From assembly GCF_001952855.1 (NCBI RefSeq), contig NZ_LPNO01000003.1, forward strand, positions 258 to 47,501: a stretch of 47,244 nucleotides of DNA. Direction: 5' to 3'. Positions 38,964 to 47,244 of the stretch are shown here, piece by piece. Under the pieces are notes generated by a model. That model was not told the origin of the DNA, did no database searches, and worked only from the letters and a program-made list of their open reading frames with translations. Both the position numbers and the translations under genes were made by a program. Position 1 is the stretch's first letter, and the number at the start of each line of letters is the position of its first letter. The stretch comes from Pseudomonas sp. ATCC PTA-122608 (GTDB lineage: Bacteria; Pseudomonadota; Gammaproteobacteria; Pseudomonadales; Pseudomonadaceae).

Positions 38964-38980
38964 TGCAGGCAGTGTGCCAA
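38964..38980 (-). promoter_or_regulatory. sigma54 promoter of the BON gene
   Basis: On the minus strand, TTGGCAC and CCTGCA carry GG (38977-38978) and GC (38965-38966) exactly 10 bp apart. The predicted start is near 38953, about 60 bp before the ATG. A 13-mer resembling an IHF site (38992-39004, two mismatches) lies between it and an upstream palindrome. Confidence 0.72.
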
Positions 38981-39046
38981 CTCCAGACTCGCGATTAAAC
39001 CCTTATAAAACAATACGTTATGAAAACAGGCTATTTTCGAAATCGT

Positions 39047-39086
39047 GCAACTTGCATGAAGAAGACCGTGCCTGCATGCAAGTTGC
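39047..39086. promoter_or_regulatory. 12-bp palindromic site upstream of the BON promoter
   Basis: GCAACTTGCATG (39047-39058) and CATGCAAGTTGC (39075-39086) form a perfect 12-bp inverted repeat with 16 bp between the arms. The site lies roughly 70-110 bp upstream of the sigma54 promoter, where an enhancer-binding protein would sit. The arms are too far from a T-run to be a terminator. The cognate regulator is unknown. Confidence 0.6.
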
Positions 39087-39138
39087 GGCTTTTGAGATTG
39101 GCTAAACGCCTGATTTCGCGACACTTTCCCGCAGGCAT

Positions 39139-39166
39139 AAAAAAGGACTCCGAAGAGTCCTTTTTT
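39139..39166. terminator. bidirectional terminator after pnp
   Basis: AAAAAAGGACTC and GAGTCCTTTTTT form a 12-bp stem with a CGAA loop. T-runs lie on both strands, so it can end pnp transcription on the minus strand. It lies 21 bp after the pnp stop codon. Confidence 0.92.
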
Positions 39167-39187
39167 CAGCTTACAGCGACGGGGTGA

Positions 39188-41293
39188 TTAAACGCCCGAA
39201 GCCTTGGCTGCTGCTACGTCCTTGATGGACAGCTTGATACGGCCGCGGTTGTCCACGTCCAGTACCAGCACTTCCACTTCCTGGCCTTCTTTCAGGATGT
39301 CGGTCACTTTCTCAACGCGAGCATCGCTCAGCATGGAGATGTGAACCAGACCGTCCTTGCCAGGCAGGATGTTGACGAATGCGCCGAAGTCGACGATGCG
39401 CTCAACCTTACCGACGTAGATCTTGCCGATCTCGGCTTCAGCGGTAATACCCAGGACGCGCTGACGTGCAGCTTCAGCCGCTTCCTTGGTTTCGCCGAAG
39501 ATCTTAATCGAGCCGTCGTCTTCGATGTCGATCGAAGCCTTGGTCTCTTCACAGATCGCACGAATGGTCGCGCCGCCTTTACCGATAACATCACGGATTT
39601 TGTCGGTGTCGATTTTCATCGCGATCATGGTCGGAGCATTTTCCGACAGTTCGGTGCGGGACTGACCAATGATCTGGTTCATCTGACCGAGGATGTTCAG
39701 GCGCGCTTCCAGGGCTTGGCCCAGAGCGATTTCCATGATTTCTTCGGTGATGCCCTTGATCTTGATGTCCATCTGCAGCGCGGTAACACCTTTGGCGGTA
39801 CCGGCTACTTTGAAGTCCATGTCGCCGAGGTGGTCTTCGTCACCCAGGATGTCGGTCAGGATGGCGAACTTCTCGCCTTCTTTAACCAGACCCATGGCGA
39901 TACCGGCAACAGGTGCCTTCATCGGTACGCCAGCGTCCATCAGAGCCAGGGAAGCACCGCAGACCGAAGCCATGGAGCTGGAACCGTTGGACTCGGTGAT
40001 TTCCGACACAACACGAATGGTGTACGGGAACACGTCGGCGGCAGGCAGCATCGCAGCAATCGAACGACGGGCCAGACGGCCGTGACCGATTTCACGACGA
40101 CCAGCGCCACCCATGCGACCACACTCACCTACCGAGAACGGAGGGAAGTTGTAGTGCAGCATGAACGGGTCTTTTTTCTCGCCTTCCAGGGTGTCCAGCA
40201 GCTGTGCGTCACGGGCAGTACCCAGCGTCGCGACTACCAGAGCCTGGGTTTCACCACGGGTGAACAGGGCCGAACCGTGGGTTTTTGGCAGAACGCCGAC
40301 TTCGATGTTCAGCGGACGTACGGTGCGAGTGTCGCGGCCGTCGATACGTGGCTTGCCGTTAACGATGTTTTCGCGAACGGTGCGGTATTCGATTTCGCCG
40401 AAGGCTGCTTTGACTTCGCTGGAAGAAGGCTGGCCTTCTTCACCGGACAGCTTGGCAACAACCTGGTCCTTCAACTCACCCAGGCGAGCGTAACGGTCGG
40501 CCTTGATGGTGATGGTGTAGGCGTCGGAGATAGCGGTGCCGAACTCGGAGCGGATAGCGCCCAGCAGTGCGGTAGCTTCTGGCTGAGGAGCCCAGGTCCA
40601 GGTTGGCTTGGCAGCTTCAGCGGCCAGTTCTTTAACCGCGTTGATCACAACCTGGAACTCGTCGTGAGCAAACAGTACTGCGCCCAGCATCTGGTCTTCG
40701 GTCAGCTCTTTGGCTTCCGATTCAACCATCAGAACGGCTTCCGAAGTACCGGCAACGACCATGTCCAGGCTCGAAGCTTTCTGTTGTTCGTAAGTCGGGT
40801 TCAGCAGGTAGCCGGTGCTTTCGTGGAACGCAACACGGGCAGCGCCGATCGGGCCATCGAAAGGAATACCGGAGATGGCCAGGGCAGCCGAGGTACCGAT
40901 CATCGCAGCGACGTCCGGATCGGTCTTCTTGCTGGTGGAAACGACGGTGCAGACAACCTGCACTTCGTTCATGAAGCCTTCTGGGAACAGCGGACGGATC
41001 GGACGGTCGATCAGTCGGGAAGTCAGGGTTTCTTTCTCGGAAGGACGGCCTTCGCGCTTGAAGAAACCACCAGGGATCTTACCGGCAGCGTAAGTCTTTT
41101 CCTGGTAGTGAACGGAAAGAGGGAAGAAGCCTTTGCTTGGGTCAGCGGTCTTGGCGCCTACAACGGTCACCAATACGGTGACGTCGTCGTCAACGGTAAC
41201 CAGCACTGCGCCGGAGGCTTGACGGGCGATACGGCCTGTCTCGAGGGTAACGGTCGACTGACCGAACTGGAATTTTTTGATAACCGGGTTCAC
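39188..41293 (-). CDS. pnp: Polyribonucleotide nucleotidyltransferase (PNPase)
   Basis: A 701-residue phosphorolytic 3'-5' exoribonuclease, part of the RNA degradosome. Two RNase PH-like domains (about 1-230 and 310-540) flank an all-helical domain. A KH domain with [12 protein letters not shown] (about 555-615) and an S1 domain (about 620-690) follow. The GTG start follows AAGGTAGGA. It is the last gene of the nusA-infB-rbfA-truB-rpsO-pnp cluster. The 194-bp gap to rpsO, the usual place for the autoregulatory hairpin of pnp, holds no strong terminator. Confidence 0.97.
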   Translation of the reverse strand: MNPVIKKFQFGQSTVTLETGRIARQASGAVLVTVDDDVTVLVTVVGAKTADPSKGFFPLSVHYQEKTYAAGKIPGGFFKREGRPSEKETLTSRLIDRPIRPLFPEGFMNEVQVVCTVVSTSKKTDPDVAAMIGTSAALAISGIPFDGPIGAARVAFHESTGYLLNPTYEQQKASSLDMVVAGTSEAVLMVESEAKELTEDQMLGAVLFAHDEFQVVINAVKELAAEAAKPTWTWAPQPEATALLGAIRSEFGTAISDAYTITIKADRYARLGELKDQVVAKLSGEEGQPSSSEVKAAFGEIEYRTVRENIVNGKPRIDGRDTRTVRPLNIEVGVLPKTHGSALFTRGETQALVVATLGTARDAQLLDTLEGEKKDPFMLHYNFPPFSVGECGRMGGAGRREIGHGRLARRSIAAMLPAADVFPYTIRVVSEITESNGSSSMASVCGASLALMDAGVPMKAPVAGIAMGLVKEGEKFAILTDILGDEDHLGDMDFKVAGTAKGVTALQMDIKIKGITEEIMEIALGQALEARLNILGQMNQIIGQSRTELSENAPTMIAMKIDTDKIRDVIGKGGATIRAICEETKASIDIEDDGSIKIFGETKEAAEAARQRVLGITAEAEIGKIYVGKVERIVDFGAFVNILPGKDGLVHISMLSDARVEKVTDILKEGQEVEVLVLDVDNRGRIKLSIKDVAAAKASGV

Positions 41294-41487
41294 GGTGTCC
41301 TACCTTCTTTGTGGCTCTTGGGGAACTTGTCTTCTTGCGAAATTCTTGGGCAATGTCGGGAATCGGCCCAACGCCTGTCCAGGGTAAAACGTGTATCCAG
41401 ATAAAACTTGAGGCTGGAAGCCTGCCATGGGCCAGCGGGAAACCCACTGACACACGACAGCCAACCAACCTCTAGCGCAATCGCTTA

Positions 41488-41757
41488 TTAGCGACGCAGA
41501 CCCAGGCGACCGATCAGAGCCTGATAACGACCCAGATCCTTGCCTTTCAGGTAGTCCAGCAGCTTACGACGCTGGTTTACCATGCGGATCAGACCACGAC
41601 GGGAGTGGTGATCTTTACCGTTGGCCTTGAAGTGACCTTGCAGCTTGTTGATGTTGTGGGTCAGCAGTGCAACTTGCACTTCTGGCGAACCAGTGTCACC
41701 AACAGCTTGCTGGTAGTCAGCTACGATTTGAGCTTTTTCTTGAACGTCGAGAGCCAT
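41488..41757 (-). CDS. rpsO: 30S ribosomal protein S15
   Basis: An 89-residue primary rRNA-binding protein of the small-subunit platform. The sequence is typical throughout, including [20 protein letters not shown] and the [22 protein letters not shown] motif. The ATG follows AAAAAAGGATT. A strong hairpin lies just upstream of the ribosome-binding site; in E. coli S15 represses its own translation at a structured site here, which is suggestive only. Confidence 0.97.
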   Translation of the reverse strand: MALDVQEKAQIVADYQQAVGDTGSPEVQVALLTHNINKLQGHFKANGKDHHSRRGLIRMVNQRRKLLDYLKGKDLGRYQALIGRLGLRR

Positions 41758-41776
41758 GAGGCAATCCTTTTTTCAG

Positions 41777-41799
41777 GAAACCACCCAAAGGGCGGTTTC
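41777..41799 (-). promoter_or_regulatory. hairpin upstream of the rpsO ribosome-binding site
   Basis: On the minus strand, GAAACCGCCC and GGGTGGTTTC form a 10-bp stem with one G-U pair and a TTT loop, ending a few bases before AAAAAAGGATT. A second hairpin CAGGGA/TCCCTG lies at 41807-41822. The site could be an S15 autoregulatory element or a truB-rpsO processing/attenuation signal. No T-run follows, so ordinary termination is unlikely. Confidence 0.5.
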
Positions 41800-41872
41800 A
41801 ACAGGCCAGGGACAAATCCCTGTATCTAAAAATGAGTAGTGACCGTGCCTGTTAACAGCCACCCTCGTTCGG

Positions 41873-42790
41873 TCATTCTGACCGAATCAGTCGACGCGGC
41901 GCGATGCGCCCGTCTTCGCTCACTTCACCGATACCGATAAAGCGACCGTTGTGATCTTGTACCCGCACCATGCCGAACTTCGGGGCATCCGGTGCACGTA
42001 CTGGCTGGCCGTTAAGCCAGTAGAACGCGCTGTGCTCCGAGAAGTGCAGCAATGGCCAATCCAGCAAACCGCTGTCCGATGGCATCAGGAAGCGATCAAC
42101 CGCTTCGTTGCCGCCTTCGGCATGTACCGCTTCCAGCTCTTCCAGCGTGACCGTCTGGGCCAGGGTGAAAGGGCCTGCCTGGGTGCGTCGCAGTTCTGCA
42201 ACGTATGCGCCACAGCCTAGTTGCTCACCGATATCTTCCACAAGGGTACGGATATAGGTGCCTTTGCTGCAGTCCACCGCCAACCGGGCAGTGTCGCCTT
42301 CAGCGGCGAGCAATTCCAAGCGCGCAATAGTAACAGAACGCGGTTCGCGCTCCACCACTTCACCTGCACGTGCCAGCTTGTAAAGCGGCTGGCCATCACG
42401 CTTGAGAGCCGAGTACATCGGCGGTATCTGACTGATTTGCCCACGAAAAGCAGGTAAGGCAGCCTCGATATCAGCACGACCAACGGTCACTTCGCGAACC
42501 TGCAAAACATCACCTTCGGCGTCTGCCGTGGTGGTGGTCTTGCCCAGTTGCATCAGGGTTTCATAACCCTTGTCGGAATCGAGCAGGTATTGCGAAAACT
42601 TGGTGGCCTCGCCAAAGCACAACGGCAACACGCCGGTGGCCAAAGGGTCGAGGCTGCCGGTGTGCCCTGCCTTCTCGGCATTGAGCAGCCAGCGGACCTT
42701 CTGCAACGCCGCATTGGAGGTAAAGCCAATGGGCTTGTCGAGCAGAATGATGCCGCTGACGTTACGACGGATACGTTTGACCTGAGCCAC
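41873..42790 (-). CDS. truB: tRNA pseudouridine(55) synthase
   Basis: A 305-residue enzyme that converts U55 in the T-loop of tRNAs to pseudouridine. The catalytic Asp is D48 in [15 protein letters not shown], and the C-terminal part has a PUA-like domain (about 245-300). The start lies 3 bp after the rbfA stop, so it is part of the same operon. A gap of 115 bp follows before rpsO. Confidence 0.97.
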   Translation of the reverse strand: MAQVKRIRRNVSGIILLDKPIGFTSNAALQKVRWLLNAEKAGHTGSLDPLATGVLPLCFGEATKFSQYLLDSDKGYETLMQLGKTTTTADAEGDVLQVREVTVGRADIEAALPAFRGQISQIPPMYSALKRDGQPLYKLARAGEVVEREPRSVTIARLELLAAEGDTARLAVDCSKGTYIRTLVEDIGEQLGCGAYVAELRRTQAGPFTLAQTVTLEELEAVHAEGGNEAVDRFLMPSDSGLLDWPLLHFSEHSAFYWLNGQPVRAPDAPKFGMVRVQDHNGRFIGIGEVSEDGRIAPRRLIRSE

Positions 42791-42793
42791 CGA

Positions 42794-43195
42794 TTACTCC
42801 TTGGCGTCTTCAGGCGTGGCGGATACCGGGTGCTGATTGTCTTCAGCCACGGCCCGCTCGATCAGTGCCGACAGGTGCGCGCCACGCACGACGCTTTCGT
42901 CGTAGTGGAAGTGCAACTGAGGGACGCTGCGCAGCTTCATCTCACGGGCCAACTGCATGCGCAGGAAGCCTGCGGCAGAGTTGAGCACCTTGATGCTTTG
43001 CGCGATTTCTTCGCTGCTGTCCTGGCCCATCACGGTGATGAAGATCTTGGCGTGACCAACGTCACGGCTGACTTCAACGGCGGTGATGGTGACCAGGCCA
43101 ACACGTGGGTCTTTTACTTCACGACGGATCAGCTGTGCCAGCTCACGCTGCATCTGATCGCCGATACGTTGGGTACGGCTGTATTCTTTTGCCAT
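42794..43195 (-). CDS. rbfA: 30S ribosome-binding factor A
   Basis: A 133-residue KH-type assembly factor for the 30S subunit, important in the cold. The pattern [40 protein letters not shown] is characteristic (shown here as one continuous N-terminal region, residues 6 to 45). A GC-rich gap of 159 bp with two hairpins separates it from infB. Confidence 0.96.
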   Translation of the reverse strand: MAKEYSRTQRIGDQMQRELAQLIRREVKDPRVGLVTITAVEVSRDVGHAKIFITVMGQDSSEEIAQSIKVLNSAAGFLRMQLAREMKLRSVPQLHFHYDESVVRGAHLSALIERAVAEDNQHPVSATPEDAKE

Positions 43196-43249
43196 GTCTT
43201 GTTACCTGTTACTGCCACACGGTGAAACCCGTGGGGTCTGAAAGCGGCA

Positions 43250-43283
43250 AACGCCCGGCCTGACAAAAGCCAGACCGGGCGTT
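43250..43283 (-). terminator. hairpin between infB and rbfA
   Basis: AACGCCCGG and CCGGGCGTT form a 9-bp stem with an inner CTG/CAG pair and a loop of about eight nt. Only TTTG follows on the minus strand, so it is a weak or partial terminator or a processing site. A second hairpin (GGCGCC and GGCAT/ATGCC arms, 43303-43331) lies nearer infB. Confidence 0.45.
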
Positions 43284-43354
43284 GCGTTTAGAGTCCGAAC
43301 ACGGCGCCAGGCATTTGCATGCCAGGGCGCCGCGTGGCCCTTGAAGTGCGCGAG

Positions 43355-45877
43355 TTAGAGGCTGCGAGCAACCTGAACCTTCTCGTAGACTTCGATCTTG
43401 TCACCCGCTTTGACGTCGTTGTAGCTCTTGACGCCGATACCGCATTCCATGCCGGCACGTACTTCGGAAGCGTCATCCTTGAAGCGGCGCAGGGATTCCA
43501 GCTCGCCTTCGAAGATAACGATGTCTTCACGCAGCACACGGATTGGACGGTTACGGTGCACAACACCTTCGATAACCATGCAACCGGCGATCGCGCCGAA
43601 TTTCGGCGAGCGGAACACGTCACGCACCTCGGCCACACCCAGGATGTTCTCCCGGACGTCGCTGCCAAGCATGCCGGTGAGGGCTTTCTTGACGTCTTCG
43701 ATGATGTCGTAGATGACGTTGTAGTAACGCATGTCCAGGCCTTCCTGCTCGACGATCTTCCGTGCGCCAGCATCGGCACGCACGTTGAAGCCGAACAGTA
43801 CAGCGTTGGAAGCCAGTGCCAGGTTGGCGTCGGATTCGGTGATACCACCGACACCGCCACCGACAACACGCACTTGCACTTCGTCGTTACCCAGGCCATT
43901 CAAGGCGCCGTTCAACGCTTCGAGGGAACCACGAACGTCAGATTTGAGGACGATGTTAAGCGTCTTCTTCTCTGCCTGGCCCATGTTCTCGAAGATGTTT
44001 TCCAGCTTGCCGGCGTGAGCACGGGCCAGCTTGACTTCGCGGAACTTGCCTTGACGGAACAGAGCCACTTCACGGGCTTTCTTCTCGTCCGACAGCACGC
44101 TCATCTCGTCGCCAGCGTCCGGGGTACCGTCCAGGCCGAGGATCTCGACAGGGATGGAAGGACCGGCTTCCTTGATTGGCTTGCCGTTCTCGTCGAGCAT
44201 GGCACGTACACGGCCGTAGTTCGAACCGACCAGGACCATGTCGCCTTGGCGCAGGGTACCGTCTTGAACCAGAACGGTTGCAACCGGGCCACGACCTTTG
44301 TCGAGACGCGATTCAACCACAACACCACGACCCGGGGCCGATGGAGTTGCTTTCAGTTCGAGAACTTCGGCTTGCAGCAGAACAGCTTCGAGCAGTTCGT
44401 CTACACCGGTACCGACTTTCGCCGAAACCGAAACGAATGGCGTATCACCGCCCCACTCTTCAGAAGTCACGCCGTGAACCGACAGCTCGCTACGGATGCG
44501 ATCGAGATCGGCGCCCGGCTTGTCGATTTTGTTAACTGCAACAACCAGTGGAACACCAGCGGCCTTGGCGTGCTGGACAGCTTCAATGGTCTGCGGCATT
44601 ACGCCGTCGTCCGCTGCAACTACCAGGATCACGATGTCAGTCGCCTTGGCACCACGGGCACGCATTGCGGTAAACGCGGCGTGACCAGGGGTGTCGAGGA
44701 AGGTGACCATGCCGCGTTCGGTTTCAACGTGGTATGCACCGATGTGCTGGGTGATGCCGCCGGCTTCGCCTGCAGCTACCTTGGCACGACGGATATAGTC
44801 GAGCAGCGAAGTCTTACCATGGTCAACGTGGCCCATTACGGTCACGACTGGCGCACGGGAGAAGGTCTCGCCTTCAAACTTCAGGGACTCGGCCAGGGAA
44901 TCTTCCAGGGCGGTGTCGCTGACCAGGGTCACTTTGTGGCCCAGCTCTTCAGCAACCAGTTGGGCAGTTTCCTGATCCAGTACCTGGTTGATGGTCGCTG
45001 GGGTACCCAGTTTGAACATGAACTTGATGATTTCAGCAGCCTTGACCGACATCTGATTGGCGAGGTCGCCAACAGTGATGGTCTCGCCGATCTGCACATC
45101 ACGCACGACAGGGCCTGTTGGGCTCTGGAAACCGTGGGCGTTGCGTTTTTTCAGCTTGGCCTTGCCGCGACCACCGCGACGGAAGCTGTCGCTTTCTTCG
45201 TCGGTAGTACGTGGAGCAACGCGTGGCGCTGGCGCCTTCTCTTTGACCGAAGCACGATGTGGAGCGTTTTTGCGCTCACCATCGCCACTGCCACGACGAT
45301 TGTTATCGTCGGCACGTGGTTTGTCCGGACGACGAGGCTCTTCGCGTTTGCGAGCGTCGGCTGCAGGAGCAGGCGCGGCGGCAACCGGAGCGGCCTCACG
45401 AACAGCTTCTACAGGCGCGCTAGGCGCGGCAACTGCGTCAGTGTTAGCAGGTTGCGCAGCAGCAGGCTGGCGACGCGCTTCTTCTTCGGCGCGACGCTTG
45501 GCTTCTTCTTCAGCCTTCTGACGAGCAGCATTTTCTACTGCGCGACGTTCTTCCAGGTCGCGTTTGCGCTCGGCTTCGATTTCTTCCGGGCTGCGCTGTA
45601 CGAAGACTTTCTTCTTGCGTACTTCAACGCTGATGCTCTTGCTACCAGCAACACGCAGGGTGCTGGTGGTTTTGCGCTGCAATGTAATCTTGCGCGGTTC
45701 TTCCACTTTCGCCTTGTGGCTGCTCTTCAAGTGAGTCAGCAAAGACTGCTTCTCACTATCGCTCACACCTTCGTCGGCGGCGGTGTGCGGCAGACCTGCC
45801 TCACGCATCTGCTGCAACAGGCGCTCTACCGGTGTTTTGACCTCATCGGCCAGTTGTTTCACCGTGACTTGCGTCAT
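43355..45877 (-). CDS. infB: Translation initiation factor IF-2
   Basis: An 840-residue GTPase that brings fMet-tRNA to the 30S subunit. It has an N-terminal IF2 helical domain ([21 protein letters not shown]), a long charged region rich in A, E, K and R (about 80-270), then the G domain. G1 is GHVDHGKT at 349-356, G3 DTPGHAAF and G4 NKID. Domains II-IV follow. Internal starts giving shorter isoforms are known in E. coli but are not assignable here. The nusA stop lies 27 bp upstream. Confidence 0.97.
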   Translation of the reverse strand: MTQVTVKQLADEVKTPVERLLQQMREAGLPHTAADEGVSDSEKQSLLTHLKSSHKAKVEEPRKITLQRKTTSTLRVAGSKSISVEVRKKKVFVQRSPEEIEAERKRDLEERRAVENAARQKAEEEAKRRAEEEARRQPAAAQPANTDAVAAPSAPVEAVREAAPVAAAPAPAADARKREEPRRPDKPRADDNNRRGSGDGERKNAPHRASVKEKAPAPRVAPRTTDEESDSFRRGGRGKAKLKKRNAHGFQSPTGPVVRDVQIGETITVGDLANQMSVKAAEIIKFMFKLGTPATINQVLDQETAQLVAEELGHKVTLVSDTALEDSLAESLKFEGETFSRAPVVTVMGHVDHGKTSLLDYIRRAKVAAGEAGGITQHIGAYHVETERGMVTFLDTPGHAAFTAMRARGAKATDIVILVVAADDGVMPQTIEAVQHAKAAGVPLVVAVNKIDKPGADLDRIRSELSVHGVTSEEWGGDTPFVSVSAKVGTGVDELLEAVLLQAEVLELKATPSAPGRGVVVESRLDKGRGPVATVLVQDGTLRQGDMVLVGSNYGRVRAMLDENGKPIKEAGPSIPVEILGLDGTPDAGDEMSVLSDEKKAREVALFRQGKFREVKLARAHAGKLENIFENMGQAEKKTLNIVLKSDVRGSLEALNGALNGLGNDEVQVRVVGGGVGGITESDANLALASNAVLFGFNVRADAGARKIVEQEGLDMRYYNVIYDIIEDVKKALTGMLGSDVRENILGVAEVRDVFRSPKFGAIAGCMVIEGVVHRNRPIRVLREDIVIFEGELESLRRFKDDASEVRAGMECGIGVKSYNDVKAGDKIEVYEKVQVARSL

Positions 45878-45904
45878 GCACTTCTCTCCTCAGGCCGCGC
45901 CTAA

Positions 45905-47244
45905 TTACTCGAACCAATGGGCTCGGGCGGCCATGATCAACTTGCCGGCACGATCATCGTCAATGCCGTCGATGTCGAGCAGGTCGTCAATAGACTGCTC
46001 GGCCAGGTCTTCGCGGGTAATTACGCCGCGCACCGCCAGTTCCATCGCCAAATCCTTGTCCATACCCTCAAGCGAGAGCAGGTCTTCGGCCGGATGGGCG
46101 TCTGCCAGCTTTTCCTCAGTAGCGATGGCTTTAGTCAACAAACGATCCTTGGCCCGAGCGCGAAGCTCGTTGACGGTGTCTTCGTCAAAGCCGTCGATGT
46201 TGAGCATTTCTTCCAACGGTACGTAGGCAATCTCTTCCAGGCTGGTAAAGCCTTCATCTACCAGCACCTGTGCCAGGTCTTCGTCGACTTCCAGCTCGTC
46301 GATGAAGTTGCGCAGGATGTCACCGGTTTCTGCTTGCTGCTTAGCCTGGATGTCCGATTCGGTCATCACGTTCAGGGTCCAGCCGGTCAACTGGCTGGCC
46401 AAACGTACGTTCTGACCACCGCGACCGATGGCCTGAGCCAGATTGTCTGCGCCAACGGCGATGTCCATTGCATGGGCATCCTCGTCAACGATAATTGCCG
46501 CCACTTCAGCTGGCGACATTGCGTTGATCACAAACTGCGCCGGGTTATCGTCCCACAGGACGATGTCCACACGCTCACCGCCCAATTCGCCCGACACTGC
46601 CTGGACGCGCGAACCGCGCATACCAATGCAAGCACCTTGCGGGTCGATGCGTTTGTCCTTGGAGCGGACCGCGATCTTGGCGCGCGAACCCGGATCGCGG
46701 GACGCAGCCATGACTTCGATCAGGCCTTCGGCAATTTCCGGCACTTCGATGCGGAACAACTCGATCAGCATTTCCGGCGCGGTACGCGACAGGATCAACT
46801 GAGGGCCGCGGTTCTCGGTGCGGATTTCCTTGAGCAGCGCACGCAAACGCACGCCAACCCGGAAAGTTTCGCGAGAAATGATGTCTTCGCGGGCCAGCAA
46901 CGCTTCAGCGTTGTTACCCAGGTCGACGATCACGTTGTCGCGGGTGACTTTTTTCACGGTGCCGGAGATGATTTCACCCAGGCGCTCGCGATAAGCGTCA
47001 ACGACTTGAGCGCGCTCGGCTTCGCGGACCTTCTGCACGATGACTTGCTTGGCAGTCTGTGCAGCGATGCGGCCGAACTCGATGGACTCGATCTTTTCTT
47101 CGACGACATCACCGACCTGGGCACCCGGATGCGTTTCAGCAACCTTGCTCGGCCAGGTTTCGATGGCCGGATCATCAAGATCGGCTTCTTCGACGACCGT
47201 CCAGCGACGGAAAGTCTCGTAGGCACCGGTGTGGCGGTTAATTT
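45905..47244 (-). CDS. nusA: Transcription termination/antitermination factor NusA (5' end cut by window edge)
   Basis: The open frame runs to the right edge (first complete codon Ile at 47242), giving about 445 of the roughly 490 residues. The residues [20 protein letters not shown] at the edge belong to the N-terminal RNA polymerase-binding domain, so the gene starts outside. Then come S1, two KH domains (RGSRVQAV and [10 protein letters not shown] regions) and two helix-hairpin-helix-like C-terminal repeats ending [17 protein letters not shown] at 47038 is internal, not the start. It heads the nusA-infB-rbfA-truB operon segment. Confidence 0.96.
   Translation of the reverse strand, partial: INRHTGAYETFRRWTVVEEADLDDPAIETWPSKVAETHPGAQVGDVVEEKIESIEFGRIAAQTAKQVIVQKVREAERAQVVDAYRERLGEIISGTVKKVTRDNVIVDLGNNAEALLAREDIISRETFRVGVRLRALLKEIRTENRGPQLILSRTAPEMLIELFRIEVPEIAEGLIEVMAASRDPGSRAKIAVRSKDKRIDPQGACIGMRGSRVQAVSGELGGERVDIVLWDDNPAQFVINAMSPAEVAAIIVDEDAHAMDIAVGADNLAQAIGRGGQNVRLASQLTGWTLNVMTESDIQAKQQAETGDILRNFIDELEVDEDLAQVLVDEGFTSLEEIAYVPLEEMLNIDGFDEDTVNELRARAKDRLLTKAIATEEKLADAHPAEDLLSLEGMDKDLAMELAVRGVITREDLAEQSIDDLLDIDGIDDDRAGKLIMAARAHWFE

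Noticed and set aside
39341..41404. 687-codon open frame on the plus strand opposite pnp
   Set aside because: Antisense shadow of pnp with no domain, and it overlaps the pnp regulatory region without its own start signals.
43319..45904. 861-codon open frame on the plus strand opposite infB
   Set aside because: Antisense shadow of infB; its low-complexity composition mirrors the codons of IF-2.

Overview
The window is core chromosome of a Pseudomonas, most likely from the P. fluorescens species complex. The gene order (msrQ-msrP-pssA-ilvC-ilvH-ilvI ... mrcB ... prrF/heme uptake ... dksA-gluQ-cbrA-cbrB-crcZ-pcnB-folK-panB-panC-pgi-acs ... pnp-rpsO-truB-rbfA-infB-nusA) matches what I recall of the PA4691-PA4745 stretch of P. 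aeruginosa PAO1. Three things point to the fluorescens group: a single PrrF copy, no panD after panC, and two REPIN-type inverted repeats. These species comparisons are from memory, not from a search.

Left part (1-12.7 kb). The left edge holds two tandem ribosomal-RNA-type promoters on the minus strand, firing leftwards out of the window. Next, on the minus strand, come msrPQ (repair of oxidised periplasmic methionine), pssA (phospholipid synthesis) and ilvIHC (branched-chain amino acids). ilvI has a leader of about 250 nt whose ends can pair over 16 positions. A two-gene unit (yqcC plus a TPR lipoprotein) and mrcB (PBP1b) follow. On the plus strand are a fused APH-like/P-loop kinase, a pentapeptide-repeat protein and a TfoX C-terminal-domain protein.

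Middle (12.7-25 kb). The Fur-controlled sRNA PrrF converges on hmuTUV, a heme ABC importer that has its own Fur-box promoter. Next are a small Rieske protein, sfsA, an aminotransferase, dksA, gluQ, and the carbon/nitrogen regulatory block cbrX-cbrA-cbrB. The sigma54-dependent sRNA CrcZ follows, with six A-rich Hfq/Crc-type sites.

Right part (25-47.2 kb). Plus-strand genes are pcnB-folK, panBC, pgi, acs, a DUF2236 protein, a SAM methyltransferase and a large DUF748 protein. Minus-strand genes are a double-BON periplasmic protein with a sigma54 promoter and a 12-bp palindromic upstream site, then the translation/RNA block nusA (5' end cut by the window edge)-infB-rbfA-truB-rpsO-pnp.

I see no prophage, insertion sequence, CRISPR array or tRNA gene. 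The least explained items are regulatory: the structured ilvI leader, a hairpin covering the msrP ribosome-binding site, a possibly leaderless mrcB mRNA, and the sigma54/palindrome control region of the BON gene.
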